Shown: positions 55,901 through 64,000 of the stretch, piece after piece
Position numbering within the stretch: position 1 is the first letter of the stretch
How the letters are laid out: every line of letters starts with the position of its first letter
Assembly: GCF_016097555.1 (NCBI RefSeq)
Contig: NC_054701.1
Span: forward strand, 7,552,560-7,616,559
Direction of reading: 5' to 3'
DNA length: 64,000 nucleotides
DNA from: Gigantopelta aegis
Taxonomy: Eukaryota > Mollusca > Gastropoda > Neomphalida > Peltospiridae
Translations under genes and position numbers: made by a program
The notes under the pieces: model-generated
Database searches by the model: none
Seen by the model: only the letters and a program-made list of their open reading frames with translations
What the model was told of the DNA's origin: nothing

Positions 55901-56598
55901 CAATCTTTACTGCTGAAATTTGGGCAATCATTAAAGCCCTGGAACAGATTAAGGATTCATGTGCATCCAAATATATTATTTTTACAGACTCACTTTCGTG
56001 TCTCCATGCTCTACAGTACATGAAATTGGAGCACCCCTTAGTTGGAATGGTGATACGAAAGTGTGTCTTTTTATCAATTGCCAATAAAGATGTTATATTT
56101 TGTTGGGTACCCAGCCATGTCGGCATTAGGGGTAACGAAAAGGCAGATGTTGCTGCCAAGTCTGCTTTGAACATGCCCCGTGTCCGTGTTGGTGTCCCCT
56201 ACAGTGATTTTAAATTTCATATAAAGCAATATATCTTTTCGACTTGGCAAGACGATTGGGACGGTGCGGTTGCGAACAAGCTTCATTCTGTCAAAGCAGT
56301 CCTGGGAGAGTGGCAGTCATCCTACAGGCGATGCAGGAAGGATGAAGTAGTCTTGTGCCGTGCCCGCATCGGCCATACATATTTGACGCATTCATTTATT
56401 TTAAAGAAGGACCCTCCCCCTCTGTGTGAACATTGTCAGTGTACACTGACTGTGCGTCACATTTTGGTGGAGTGTGATCATCTCAAGCCGACGAGAAATG
56501 ATATATTTGGCAACAGAAATGTTTTGGAATCTTTTAAATTCCACCCAGAATTAATTGTAAAGTTTTTAAAACACTTTGACTTCTATACAAAGTTTTAA
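52906..56598 (+). CDS. LINE ORF2: endonuclease, reverse transcriptase and RNase H (1230 aa), intact
   Basis: The endonuclease occupies residues 1 to about 225: SNCRGL (8-13), QET (35-37), GDFN (134-137), SIDL (184-187) and GSDHFPV (208-214). The reverse transcriptase follows, with GPDEI, PIPKPGKDP and SYRPIAL in the fingers, CGFRPRRST, FFDLEKAYD with D581, GVPQGSILS and YVDD (669-672). RNase H has all four acidic residues: D970 in YTDGS, E1004, D1028 in FTDS and D1081 in GNEKAD. The C-terminus has a knuckle, C1174-x2-C1177-x7-H1185-x4-C1190. No stop or frame change interrupts it, and every catalytic residue I can place is present. In such LINEs this protein nicks target DNA and copies the RNA in place. 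The start codon overlaps the end of ORF1 by 11 nt (ATGGAAAATAA), so translation probably depends on reinitiation after ORF1. Confidence 0.93.
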   Translation: MENKVIQSNCRGLRPNFDELSLLIQKYNPFAVCLQETFLKDTDSINIRGFNLYHKCQQSENRASGGVSIIVNENIPQSEVILKSTLQAVAVKVTAHKTITLCSVYLPPRNNYNFNTTDFQGLLDQLPTPFIIMGDFNAHHTLWGCDDINTRGKQLQDLILKNDLILLNDKSHTYFHPASGSFTSIDLTLCSPSLCVDFSWKVCPDPCGSDHFPVILENDGPPSLERVQRWRLTGANWDQFRHLCSIRLQQTAMTGADDPMSLFTSILKDIAEETIPKTSAVPKRFNKPWFNETCKDAIKERNRTLERFKREPTGDNLNSYRIARAKARKTIRQSKKSSWRNYVSKLTSQTSVKSVWNRIRKIKGKESNNTVRHLSVNGTDVTSHRDIANALPDSFSHNSSSSFSTDAFTSVRNKAEKQPINFSSENVEVYNRHFSLEELQDALRRAHDTSVGPDEIHYQLLKHLPESSSMVLLNIFNKIWISGDFPSDWRKAIVIPIPKPGKDPTNPTSYRPIALTSCICKTMERMINHRLVWCLESHKLLTNVQCGFRPRRSTVDHLVRFETFCRDAFIHNQHLVSVFFDLEKAYDTTWKYGILKDLHGMGLRGRMPGFISNFLQNRSFKVRVGSTLSDSHSQEMGVPQGSILSVTLFSVKINSITQCLKPGVDSSLYVDDFQICYRSSSMSIIERQLQLCLNKLQQWATDNGFRFSKSKTVCMHIRQKRGHHLDPQLFLDKTLVPVVEETKFLGVIFDRRLSFVPHLQYVKKKGLKALNILKVIGKTEWGADRKVMLRLYRSLVRSKLDYGCILYGSARKSYLQMLDPIHNQGLRLCLGAFKTSPVESLYVDAHEPSLGARRSKLSLQYATKIKSMPKHPAHNAVFDNKYMKLFDAKPNAIRTFGLPIRQFLSVSNIDLTDILEMPSYFILPPWCIKPPKIVFNLVHLKKDRTHAVIYKQHFMEIQERYCDYIPVYTDGSRDGNSVACATVFPSDGIISMRLPDSASIFTAEIWAIIKALEQIKDSCASKYIIFTDSLSCLHALQYMKLEHPLVGMVIRKCVFLSIANKDVIFCWVPSHVGIRGNEKADVAAKSALNMPRVRVGVPYSDFKFHIKQYIFSTWQDDWDGAVANKLHSVKAVLGEWQSSYRRCRKDEVVLCRARIGHTYLTHSFILKKDPPPLCEHCQCTLTVRHILVECDHLKPTRNDIFGNRNVLESFKFHPELIVKFLKHFDFYTKF

Positions 56599-56808
56599 AA
56601 TGTACTCACTTTGACTTCTATACAAAGTTTTAAAATGTAGTTACCTTGATTTTATGTATTGTATTATACTTTTTTCCCCACAGCTCCTTACACTGTGGTT
56701 TTACATGAATATATATAAATAATATTTCCATATACTTACCATTTGTGACACCCAATAGCCGATATGTATTTTTGTGCTGGGGTGTCGTTAAACAAACATT
56801 CATTCATT
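56599..56808 (+). other. LINE 3' UTR and tail
   Basis: It contains a short duplication just after the ORF2 stop (ACTTTGACTTCTATACAAAG appears twice), then CACAGCTCCTTACACTGTGG, a short hairpin. The conserved 3' block GACACCCAATAGCCGATATG, CTGGGGTGTCGTTAAACA and three CATT units follow. The same end terminates the other copies of the family and is probably the recognition site for its own reverse transcriptase. Confidence 0.8.
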
Positions 56809-56925
56809 GTGCTCACACTGAGGTGGAGGATCCTTCTTCAAAATAAAAGAATGGGTCAAGTAAGTATGACCGATGCTGGCACGACACAAGACTATTTCAT
56901 CCTTCCTGCACTGTCTATAGACCGT

Positions 56926-57114
56926 CCAGTGTTCGAGATAAAAAAAATTGGGCAGTATCCCAGTTGGATACTAACATTTCAAAATCTGGTATCCCACCTG
57001 AGAATTTAGTATTATATGGTATCCCGGTGGGATACTGGGTTCTTGAAGTCTGGTATCCAAAATTAAATTCTGGTATCCCCAGGATATCGGGATACCGTTA
57101 ATCTCGAACACTGG
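56926..57114. mobile_element. 189-bp MITE inserted in the older LINE
   Basis: Perfect 14-bp inverted termini CCAGTGTTCGAGAT and ATCTCGAACACTGG. CCGT lies just outside both (56922-56925 and 57115-57118). The interior repeats the word TGGTATCC about five times in both orientations with GGGATACC. No coding capacity. The superfamily is not identified. Confidence 0.75.
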
Positions 57115-57928
57115 CCGTCCCAATCACGTTGCCAAGTCGAACAGATAAATTTGTTGATATTATTTTTAAAATCAGTATAAGGTACACCAACGCTGGCATG
57201 AGGCAAATCCAAAGCAGACTTGGCAGCTGAATCTGCCTTTTCATTACCCCTGCTGCCAACATGGCTGGACACTTTCGTATCACCATCTCAATTAAGGGAT
57301 GGTCCAGCTTCATATTGCGCAAAGCTTGGAGACACGAAAGTGAGTCAGTAAAAATAATAAACTTGGATGCTATGGAATCTTTGATTTCTTCTAAGGCTTT
57401 AATGACTGCCCAAACTTCAGCACTAAAACTTGATGCCGAGTCAGGCAGTCTCATGGAAGTAATAGTGTCTGATAGGAAAAACGGTAGCACAAGCCACAGA
57501 ATTCCCATCCCGTGATCCATCTGTATACACAGGAATGTAATCACGGTACTTGTCCTGAATGTCCATGAAAAACTGTTTATACATAACAGCATCTGTACGA
57601 TCTTTCTTCAGATGCGAAAGATCAAACACAATTTTAGGTGGTGTAATACACCATGGTGGTAAAACAAAATATGAAGGAGTTTTCAAAGTGTCTGATAATC
57701 AATGTTAGAAAGCGACAAAAAACGCTTAATGCGAAGACCAAATGTACGAATAGCATTTAGCCTTGCATCAAACAACTTCATATATTTGTTGTCAAACACC
57801 GCATCATGTGTTGGATGTGTTGGTAAAGATTTAATCTTGGCAGCATACTGCAGAGAAAGCTTGACACGTCTAGCACCCAAACAAGGTTTGTGTGCATCAA
57901 CGTACAAGCTTTCTACAACAGATGTTTT

Positions 57929-58040
57929 CCGTGCAGCCCACGTAGTAACCGAGATCCATCACAGTGACCGATTGCGGAGTCGAACCCACCATGATCTGAT
58001 TCTCACCTCACCACACCACACGTCCAAACCCAATGACCGG
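57929..58040 (-). other. tRNA-like segment fused to the 5' end of the older LINE
   Basis: LINE similarity stops at 57928, but the target duplication that ends the insertion is at 58041. The 112 bp between therefore arrived with it. On the minus strand it contains GGTGGGTTCGACTCCGCAAT, a good pol III B box. A 5' chimera with a small RNA by template switching is a known outcome of LINE insertion. I could not fold a full tRNA. Confidence 0.5.
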
Positions 58041-58083
58041 ATTCTCTGCGGAGTTCGACTTATTTAGCTTCCTTCGGACTGAA

Positions 58084-58293
58084 ACGTTTGTTTCTTTTGT
58101 TTAACGACACCACTAGAGTACATTGATTTATTAATCATCAGCCATTGGATGTCAAATACTTGGTAATTTTGACATATAATCTTACATGGAACCCGCTACA
58201 TTATTCCATTAGTTGCAAGGGATCTTTTATATGCACCATCCCACATACAATATAGCACATACCACGGCCTTTGATATACTAGTCGTGATGCAC
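58084..58293 (-). mobile_element. SINE family B, 5'-truncated
   Basis: Plus-strand order: TTTTGTTTAACGACACCACT, the AATCATCAGCCATTGGATGT tail, core words CATACCACGGCCTTTGATAT and TAGTCGTGATGCACA. It then stops without the tRNA-like head. Confidence 0.82.
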
Positions 58294-59264
58294 ACAATGC
58301 CCGCTACTATTAACTTTGTGACTGTCGCAACATGCCACTACATAGCCCCAAATGGCTCACGCGAAGGCACCTGTGCAGCTACCGTTAGATTGATTTAGTT
58401 TAAAACCCATTTTGCCTGTCACAAGAGCATGGACCATCATATGTATTACGAACATGCACCAATATCGGAGTCCTGTCCAGTGACGATAGCTTGGGGAAAA
58501 TCTGTCTAATCTGGCACTCTGTGCATACCAACACCTGGTCAGTGATTGTATTTTATCTTACATGCTAAATATTACTGTATATACTGACAAAGCGAATGAA
58601 GAAATTGTGGTAAAGAGAGGTATGTCTTGGTAGGTGTTACGAGCTGATCCCATAGGGAACACATTACGTGATTTTACAGTTGACCCGATTTCAGTTTGAC
58701 ACACATGACATTACGTATTATGTATACCGGTCGCTCCAGTTTAAAGGAGGGGACAATTAAGGCATTTGGCCTGGTATGCATATTCAACGATATATAAAGC
58801 ACAGTATTGCTTAATATATCAACAAGTATAATCGTATAGTTAATTAATAAAACGGTTAAATGTGACGGCTATTATATATCACGGGCGCAGCCATTTTGTA
58901 CCATCCCAATGAATACGCCCTCTGGCGAGCTGGTGGTTACGTAATACCCGGTACCTAACGTGTCACGTCAGGAATTAGTCTTCGAACTGAACAAACAAAA
59001 CATACCTGATTTTTGCCAATGCATTGCAATGTTATGTAATAATAGCCATCTCAGTAAACCAGCAACAATTTAATTATATATTATTTTTCAATACAAAATA
59101 AACCACCATTGTCAAAGTGTTGAAATAACTCTTATTATGTTTGGTACATAAATTAATCCATGTACTGAAATAATAATCGGAGTATTTTCTTGGTTAATTG
59201 GTCTTTTCTTTCCGTGGTCTGTACCTCTTGTTCCTGATTGGCAGGTGTATATTTAGACGGTCCC
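58294..59264. other. Non-coding stretch, nothing recognised
   Basis: No supported gene, tandem array or repeat shared with other parts of the window. Confidence 0.4.
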
Positions 59265-61190
59265 CAATTCAATTCAATTCATTTATTAACCTTGAACATT
59301 TACAGTTCATCAGTTATACATACAAATACATATACAACAATGACGCAATAGAAGGTGTTGGCATGAAAAGGACACGAAGAATATAAATGCTTTTGTATAG
59401 AACTCTGTATATAGACTACTTAACTATTGATTTTCGTCTTTTAAACATTTTGAACAGATATTTCCCTAATTTACATAAATCATTTACATTGTTTGTTGAT
59501 AGTAATTCTATCAATTTAAACAGATGGGTGGATTCTATAATATATCTTGATATATAAAATTTTATAATCACTGAAAAAGGGACAACATAATATCGCATGA
59601 AACTCGTCCTCAATTTCACCTATTTTACACAAGACACACAATATTATGTTATGATAGCGACCAACTTCAATAGCTAAACCATGTGATGATAATCTTATCT
59701 TTGTAATGCATTTTTTATATGGACTTGGAATAGGTTTCATCAGGTAGTTTTGTAAAATAAGCTATTTTACTAAATATTTATACAAATATGAACATTTGAT
59801 AGACGTGTCCAGGAGTCCATTAAGATCTTGCTTACACTGGTCCATAATTCTCTGTTTTATTAATGACAAATGAAAATTATAGTTTAATGTTTCTTGGTTA
59901 CACCACAGTTCATATAAACCTAATGAACACAGTATTTGCCTTATTTGTCTTGCCCAGTTATTACCTGTATCACATTTTGATCTAAGTTCCACATATGCAG
60001 AGTACAAGATACAATTCTTTGTGTTCAATAATTTAAACCAATATTTTATCATACGGTACTTACGAGTATACAAAAGGGGATATCTACCTAATTCAAAATA
60101 TAACATAATAGTAGTAGTGGAACTTTTAACATTTAGAATATTCTTACAAAATTCTGTTAAAATTCTCTATACAGTTTGCCTTGTAAAAACGCCAAATCTC
60201 GACACAATAATTCAAAATACTTCCTATGTATGTATCAAATAAAGATAAAGAAGACCCACGGTTTAACATTAAAGGGACATTCCTGAGTTTGCTGTAATTT
60301 TTAAGATGTTATCGACTAACAGAGACTTTTTAACGATTGTTATTACATATCAAATATATTTTTCTGCTTTGGGCTTCTTACAAATATTAAGACGACTAGA
60401 AACACATTGAATATACAGACACTAATATTCTAAACAAGAAAGTATTTTTAATATGTAAGTTTGATCGTAAAAATATTTTATTAGTAGGAAATATCTTACA
60501 ATGCAGCAAACTCAGAAATGTCCCTTTAACTTACTTGTATTTCTCTTTAATGCATATATGGCTTTTCGTCCCTGATCTGTCAATAAATTGATCACATGCG
60601 TAAATTTACCATTATAATTAAAACCTAATCCGAAATAAGTAAATCCGAGATCTACAGCCTCGAGTAACAACTCATTATAATACCATTTTTCATAATCATA
60701 CCGCCACCCACCCTTTCTGAAAACCACTATTTTCGTTTTTTAGACACAAACCCCATTTTATACTATAGTAATATAAAGTGTTTAACATTTTCTGAAGATC
60801 TTCAGCCGTTTTTGAAAAAATCACCATATTATCAGCGTATAGTAATAAAAATAGACTTAGTTCCTTTAGCTCATAATCCGGACACATGTTCTCAATGCAT
60901 TTTCTATATCATTTACATAAAAAGAATACAAAATCGGTGACAAAATTTCACCCTGCATTAGACCAATATCATTATTAAAGAAATGAGAATGAACTCCCCC
61001 TATACTAACACAGGATTTGACAGATTTATACCTATTTTAAATAATGTTCAAGCATTTGCCTCTAATTCCGATTCTGGACAGCTTAAATCTTAGGTTTGTT
61101 CTATTTACAGAATTAAATGGGTTTTTTTATAATCAATAAAACAGCAGTAAACTCTAGCTCTATCCGCAATGGTTTTTGTGATAATGGAAG
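59265..61190 (-). mobile_element. Third LINE type, decayed, 5'-truncated, split by a MITE
   Basis: The 3' end lies at 59265, with a TGAAT-type tail (AATTCAATTCAATTC on the plus strand). Reading upstream on the minus strand, the distal domain has IRLSSHGLAIEVGRYHNI and CVLCKIGEIEDEFHAILCC (59740-59516). Before it comes LYFELGRYPLLYTRKYRMIK and YWFKLLNTKNC (60106 onward). The thumb has FDTYIGSILNYCVEIWRFYK (about 60210). The palm has LSLFLLLYADNMVIFSK, with YADN in place of YADD (60860), and GEILSPILYSFYVNDIENA (about 60960-60900). Several frame changes are present. The TTAA foldback MITE at 60273-60525 interrupts it. The clade is not assigned; no RNase H is seen. Confidence 0.8.
60273..60525 (+). 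mobile_element. TTAA-flanked foldback MITE, copy 4, internally deleted
   Basis: Ends AGGGACATTCCTGAGTTTGC and CTCAGAAATGTCCCT, with TTAA at 60269-60272 and 60526-60529. About 130 bp of the middle, including the central palindrome, is missing. It is inserted in the reverse transcriptase region of the third LINE type, so it is younger than that LINE. Confidence 0.85.
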
Positions 61191-62095
61191 ACAAGCTAAA
61201 AATTGCAACTGTTGTTCCCAGACACTGTGTCTTGACACACTAAAAAGACGTGCCTCTTTTATTAAGATCACAGGGTATTGTGTGATAATCGTACAGATAC
61301 CCCTTCAATCGTAATGGGCATTATCAGCCGCCCTGCTTTATTACTGTAAGTAATTCTGTAAAACCCTTGATTCAATAGACTTTCCCATCTAAAATCACAA
61401 AACTGACCAATTACGTCGTCCCAAAGAAAAGAAAAGTATCACTTGGGTATCTTGAGTGGTCATGTTTGCTCGAACGTACCCTACCAATAGGCCTAATAAT
61501 ATGCATTTTTACTTTGGATTTTTTTTTTAAAAAGAAAAATACTATAACTCCATTTCATTCTATTGATGCAAATTGAAATATATTTAGTTAAATAGTTTAT
61601 TACACTATTAAGTAATTTATGTTGTTTTACAAGTCAGGTTGATGAAAGCGAAGCGCCTTGTAAATTAGAGCGTTTGTTTACACTGTGCATAGAAGAAATG
61701 GACGGAGCTGACGTCACTTCGCCCCAAGCTATACCAACGGTCGTCACAAAAACGAAACAAAATGGCTGCCCCCAGTTGGCAGGAATAATCATGTTTTTTT
61801 ATTAACTCTAAAATTACGCGTTTGTCATTTGTTAAAGTGTCAGTATGTGTTGGTGGTCCGGGTATGCTCTTGTTTGAGTTGACCCTACCTTTAACATTTG
61901 AACAGACAATGACTTGTAAGTCATGCTGTGATTGACGATTATTTAATGACATAAAATATTTCAAGAGTGCATGTGTGTAAATATCTCAACCCACTTTGTT
62001 AATAATAAAAAGTATTATGTATACTAATAGAAAGAAATAAGGCAACACATGAATAGAACCAGTAAATATTAACTGCAGCCAAAACCCTCATGCAC
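61191..62095. other. Non-coding stretch with a palindromic CRE-like word
   Basis: CTGACGTCACTT at about 61709-61720 contains the TGACGTCA palindrome of CREB/ATF sites. No promoter or gene start is recognised near it, so it stays unsupported. Confidence 0.3.
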
Positions 62096-62958
62096 AGTAT
62101 CAAGACGTTGACCATTGTACCGACACACATATTTTACAGACATTCACTATTCTAATCCACAGCATCAGGACGTTAACCGTTTTACTGACACACGTCTCTA
62201 TATTTTATACAGACATTCACTATTCTAATCCACAGTATCAGGACGTTAACCGTTTTACTGACACACATCTATATTTTACAGACATTCACTAGTCTAATCC
62301 ACAGCATCAGGACGTTAACCGTTTTACTGACACACATCTCTATATTTTATAGACATTCACTAGTCTAATTCACAGCATCAGGACGTTAACCGTTTTACTG
62401 ACACACGTCTCTATATTTTACAGACATTCACTAGTCTAATCCACAGCATCAGGACGTTAACCGTTTTACTGACACACGTCTGATATATTTTAGACATTCA
62501 CTATTCTAATCCACAGCATCAGGACGTTAACCGTTTTACTGACACACATCTCTATATTTTACACAGACATTCACTAGTCTAATCCACAACATCAGGACGT
62601 TAACCGTTTTACTGACACACGTCTCTATATTTTACAGACATTCACTAGTCTAATCCACAGCATCAGGACGTTAACCGTTTTACTGACACACATCTCTATA
62701 TTTTACACAGACATTCACTAGTCTAATCCACAGCATCAGGACGTTAACCGTTTTACTGACACACATCTCTATATTTTACACAGACATTCACTATTCTAAT
62801 CCACAGCATCAGGACGTTAACCGTTTTACTGACACACATCTCTATATTTTATACAGACATACACTAGTCTAATCCACAGCATCAGGACGTTAACCGTTTT
62901 ACTGACTCACATCTCTATATTTTATACAGACATTCACTAGTCTAATTCACAGCATCAG
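62096..62958 (+). repeat. About 72-bp satellite, about 12 units
   Basis: The unit is ACATTCACTAGTCTAATCCA, CAGCATCAGGACGTTAACCG, TTTTACTGACACACATCTCT, ATATTTTACACAG, with small length changes around the last block. The last unit is cut at CAGCATCAG by a Harbinger element. Confidence 0.93.
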
Positions 62959-64000
62959 GGGTCTTATGCATGAACCGAAACAATGACGAAGTCCCAGACT
63001 ATTTACGGACGTCGAGACTTTCACGAGTAAATCGGAATGCATGAACATGGACAAGTCAAAGTCACTGCAGATTGGACGGACGAAATTACGCGATTTTTAG
63101 ACCTGCTATAACCCAGGCGTAAACGCAGTAGTTTCGGACAACTGGGCATTTAGTATGGCGGCGGTTATACTGATGCGTTACAACAACACACGTGCTATTC
63201 GAAGAAACAGAATATTTCGAGATGTCACACATCCTTTGGAGATATATGATGATATTGAGATATATAAGAAATTTCGATGTGATAGGTACATGATTTTACA
63301 ACTAACCGACGAGCTGTATGAGGATATTGCTTATCCATTAACACGAAATGGGTCGCTAACCCCCGTGTTACAAGTGCTTGTTGCTCTTAGGTTTTATGCA
63401 ACGGGAACATTTTAGAATGTTATAGGCGACTTAATAGGCGTCGACCAGTCCACAGTTAGTCGTACAGTGTCAAGAGTGACCGACGCATTCCTTCGGCATA
63501 TAAACGAATACATCGTTTGGCCAAATCAGACACAGGCAGATGAAACGAAGTTAAAAAAATTCCAAATGAGACGCTTTGTAAGTGTTATTGGTTGCATAGA
63601 TGGGACACACATCCGCATCCAGGCTCTAGCTCAAGAGGAACACGAATTTATAAACAGAAAAAATGTCCATTCTATTAATGTCCACAAACAGTTTGTTTAA
63701 ATATTATACTGTACACCGGTGCTACGGTTTCCTTTACACATTCTTTGATCATTGTAAATTTATTTAAATTAAATTATAAGTTAAACATCTGTTATAAAAT
63801 TTATTATTTGTGTCATTTTCAGGTGATATGTGATGCTGATATGTGCTTCATCAATGTCATAGCCAAATGGCCTGGGTCAGTGCACGACGCGCGAATTTTG
63901 AGACAATCGCCCCTGTTTGCGGACTATGAAGAAAACAAACCTCCACTAAACGGCATTATACTGGAAGATAGTGGATACATGGCTCGAACGTGGCTCATGA
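62959..64000 (+). mobile_element. Second PIF/Harbinger element, running off the window
   Basis: The left end is placed at 62959 (GGGTCTTATGCATGAACC) because the satellite unit stops exactly after CAGCATCAG. CAG would be the target, as in the first Harbinger element. The transposase gene begins at 63155 on the same strand. The right end is outside the window, so the target duplication cannot be confirmed. It is a different lineage from the element at 7818-10416, judged by the protein. Confidence 0.75.
63155..64000 (+). pseudogene. HARBI1-like transposase, partial, one in-frame stop and a possible intron
   Basis: It starts MAAVILMRYNNTRAIRRNRI and has the helical N-terminal domain (TPVLQVLVALRFYATGTF). 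A TAG codon follows at 63413, where a Gln is usual, and then NVIGDLIGVDQSTVSRTVSR. The DDE domain shows SVIGCIDGTHIRIQA with its first Asp intact, then INRKNVHSINV. After an interruption it continues VICDADMCFINVIAKWPGSV, HDARI with the second Asp, and ILEDSGYMARTWLM at the window edge. The interruption at about 63680-63822 could be a GT-AG intron in phase 0 with a pyrimidine-rich acceptor (TGTCATTTTCAG). The donor is weak, and a small insertion is the alternative. Confidence 0.8.

Larger units (their letters stand above)
51064..56808 (+). mobile_element. Near-intact LINE of the I group (with RNase H), 5745 bp
   Basis: GTGCTCACACTG occurs at 51052-51063 and 56809-56820, fixing both ends. It contains a structured 5' start, a 5' UTR of about 360 nt, ORF1 with zinc knuckles, an intact ORF2, a 3' UTR and a short (CATT)n tail instead of poly(A). 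An endonuclease plus reverse transcriptase plus RNase H protein, with a CCHC ORF1, places it in the I superfamily (I, Nimb and relatives). The exact clade needs a tree. One in-frame stop in ORF1 is the only obvious lesion. It inserted into an older copy of its own family. Confidence 0.93.
50701..58040 (-). mobile_element. Older 5'-truncated LINE copy, itself split by a younger full-length LINE
   Basis: This minus-strand copy has its 3' tail at 50701 (CATT-type repeat and CTGGGGTGTCGTTAAACATT) and its ORF2 C-terminus next (CEHCQCTLTVRHILVECNHL). It continues on the far side of the younger element at 56809 with YTDGSRDGNSVACATVFP and MYVDAHKPCLGARRVKLSLQ. LINE similarity ends at 57928. ATTCTCTGCGG at 50690-50700 and 58041-58051 gives the target duplication. 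ORF2 carries several frame changes and a 189-bp MITE. It belongs to a subfamily diverged from the younger insert (ETRKDIFGPRNV against PTRNDIFGNRNV). Confidence 0.88.
50363..58080 (+). repeat. Dispersed repeat X, copy 2, split by a LINE
   Basis: The first part, 50363-50700, aligns with copy 1 at 40780-41143. The remainder (AGTTCGAC, then CTTCGGACTGAA) continues at 58052-58080, after the LINE insertion bounded by ATTCTCTGCGG duplications. Copy 1 shows the uninterrupted junction, which independently supports the insertion model. A SINE tail follows at 58084. Confidence 0.75.

Noticed and set aside
55368-56286. Antisense open frames across the LINE RNase H region
   Set aside because: They are shadows of the intact ORF2 on the opposite strand. 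The same shadows appear over the copy at 22804-23619.
50701-56820. Head-to-head pair of LINEs as a possible inverted functional unit
   Set aside because: The perfect GTGCTCACACTG duplication shows a simple nested insertion into an older copy, not a paired arrangement.
61709-61720. TGACGTCA as a CREB-regulated promoter
   Set aside because: One palindromic octamer without a gene start nearby is too little evidence.

Overview
The window looks like AT-rich, repeat-dominated lophotrochozoan DNA, most likely from a mollusc. That rests on tRNA-derived SINEs of a kind I associate with mollusc genomes, a single-exon animal beta-1,3-galactosyltransferase gene, and LINE, Harbinger and minisatellite content typical of such genomes. 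I cannot name the species from sequence alone. Only one ordinary host gene is convincing: a GT31 glycosyltransferase on the minus strand at 42268-43383. Almost everything else recognisable is mobile or tandemly repeated DNA.

Layout. 1-7.8 kb: non-coding DNA with a long-TIR MITE, three SINEs and the first copy of a TTAA-flanked foldback MITE. 7.8-10.4 kb: a decayed two-gene PIF/Harbinger element with CAG target duplications. 10.6-13.1 kb: a 56-bp satellite with higher-order structure. 14.6-15.5 kb: a 59-bp array split by a SINE. 16.9-21 kb: two solo LTRs of one family, with a THAP-domain relic between them. 21.5-24.9 kb: SINEs and LINE copies, including a 259-bp LINE deletion derivative. 25.9-29.4 kb: a decayed second LINE fused to a pogo-like transposase relic. 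30-33 kb: more LINE, MITE and SINE copies. 33.2-35.9 kb: a 38-bp minisatellite. 36-42.3 kb: a Harbinger N-terminal fragment, SINEs, local duplications and two arrays of a 49-bp minisatellite. 42.3-43.4 kb: the galactosyltransferase. 46-50.4 kb: a 32-bp minisatellite. 50.4-58.1 kb: a deeply nested LINE locus. 59.3-61.2 kb: a third LINE type. 62.1-63 kb: a 72-bp satellite, cut by a second Harbinger element that runs off the window end.

The most interesting object is a near-intact, RNase H-bearing LINE of the I group at 51064-56808. It has 12-bp target duplications and an intact 1230-codon ORF2. Its first 73 nt can be folded by eye into the nested double pseudoknot of an HDV-like self-cleaving ribozyme: P1 7 bp, P2 9 bp, P3 3 bp, P4, and a GCUAA J4/2 joining segment. 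An independent 259-bp element at 21748-22006 begins at exactly the same nucleotide and ends with the same family's 3' end, so it appears to be a short non-autonomous derivative.

The second striking point is that the last codons and the stop of the galactosyltransferase lie inside a monomer of the 49-bp minisatellite that also forms a 2.3-kb array nearby. Relative insertion order can be read in several places from target-site duplications that interrupt older repeats.
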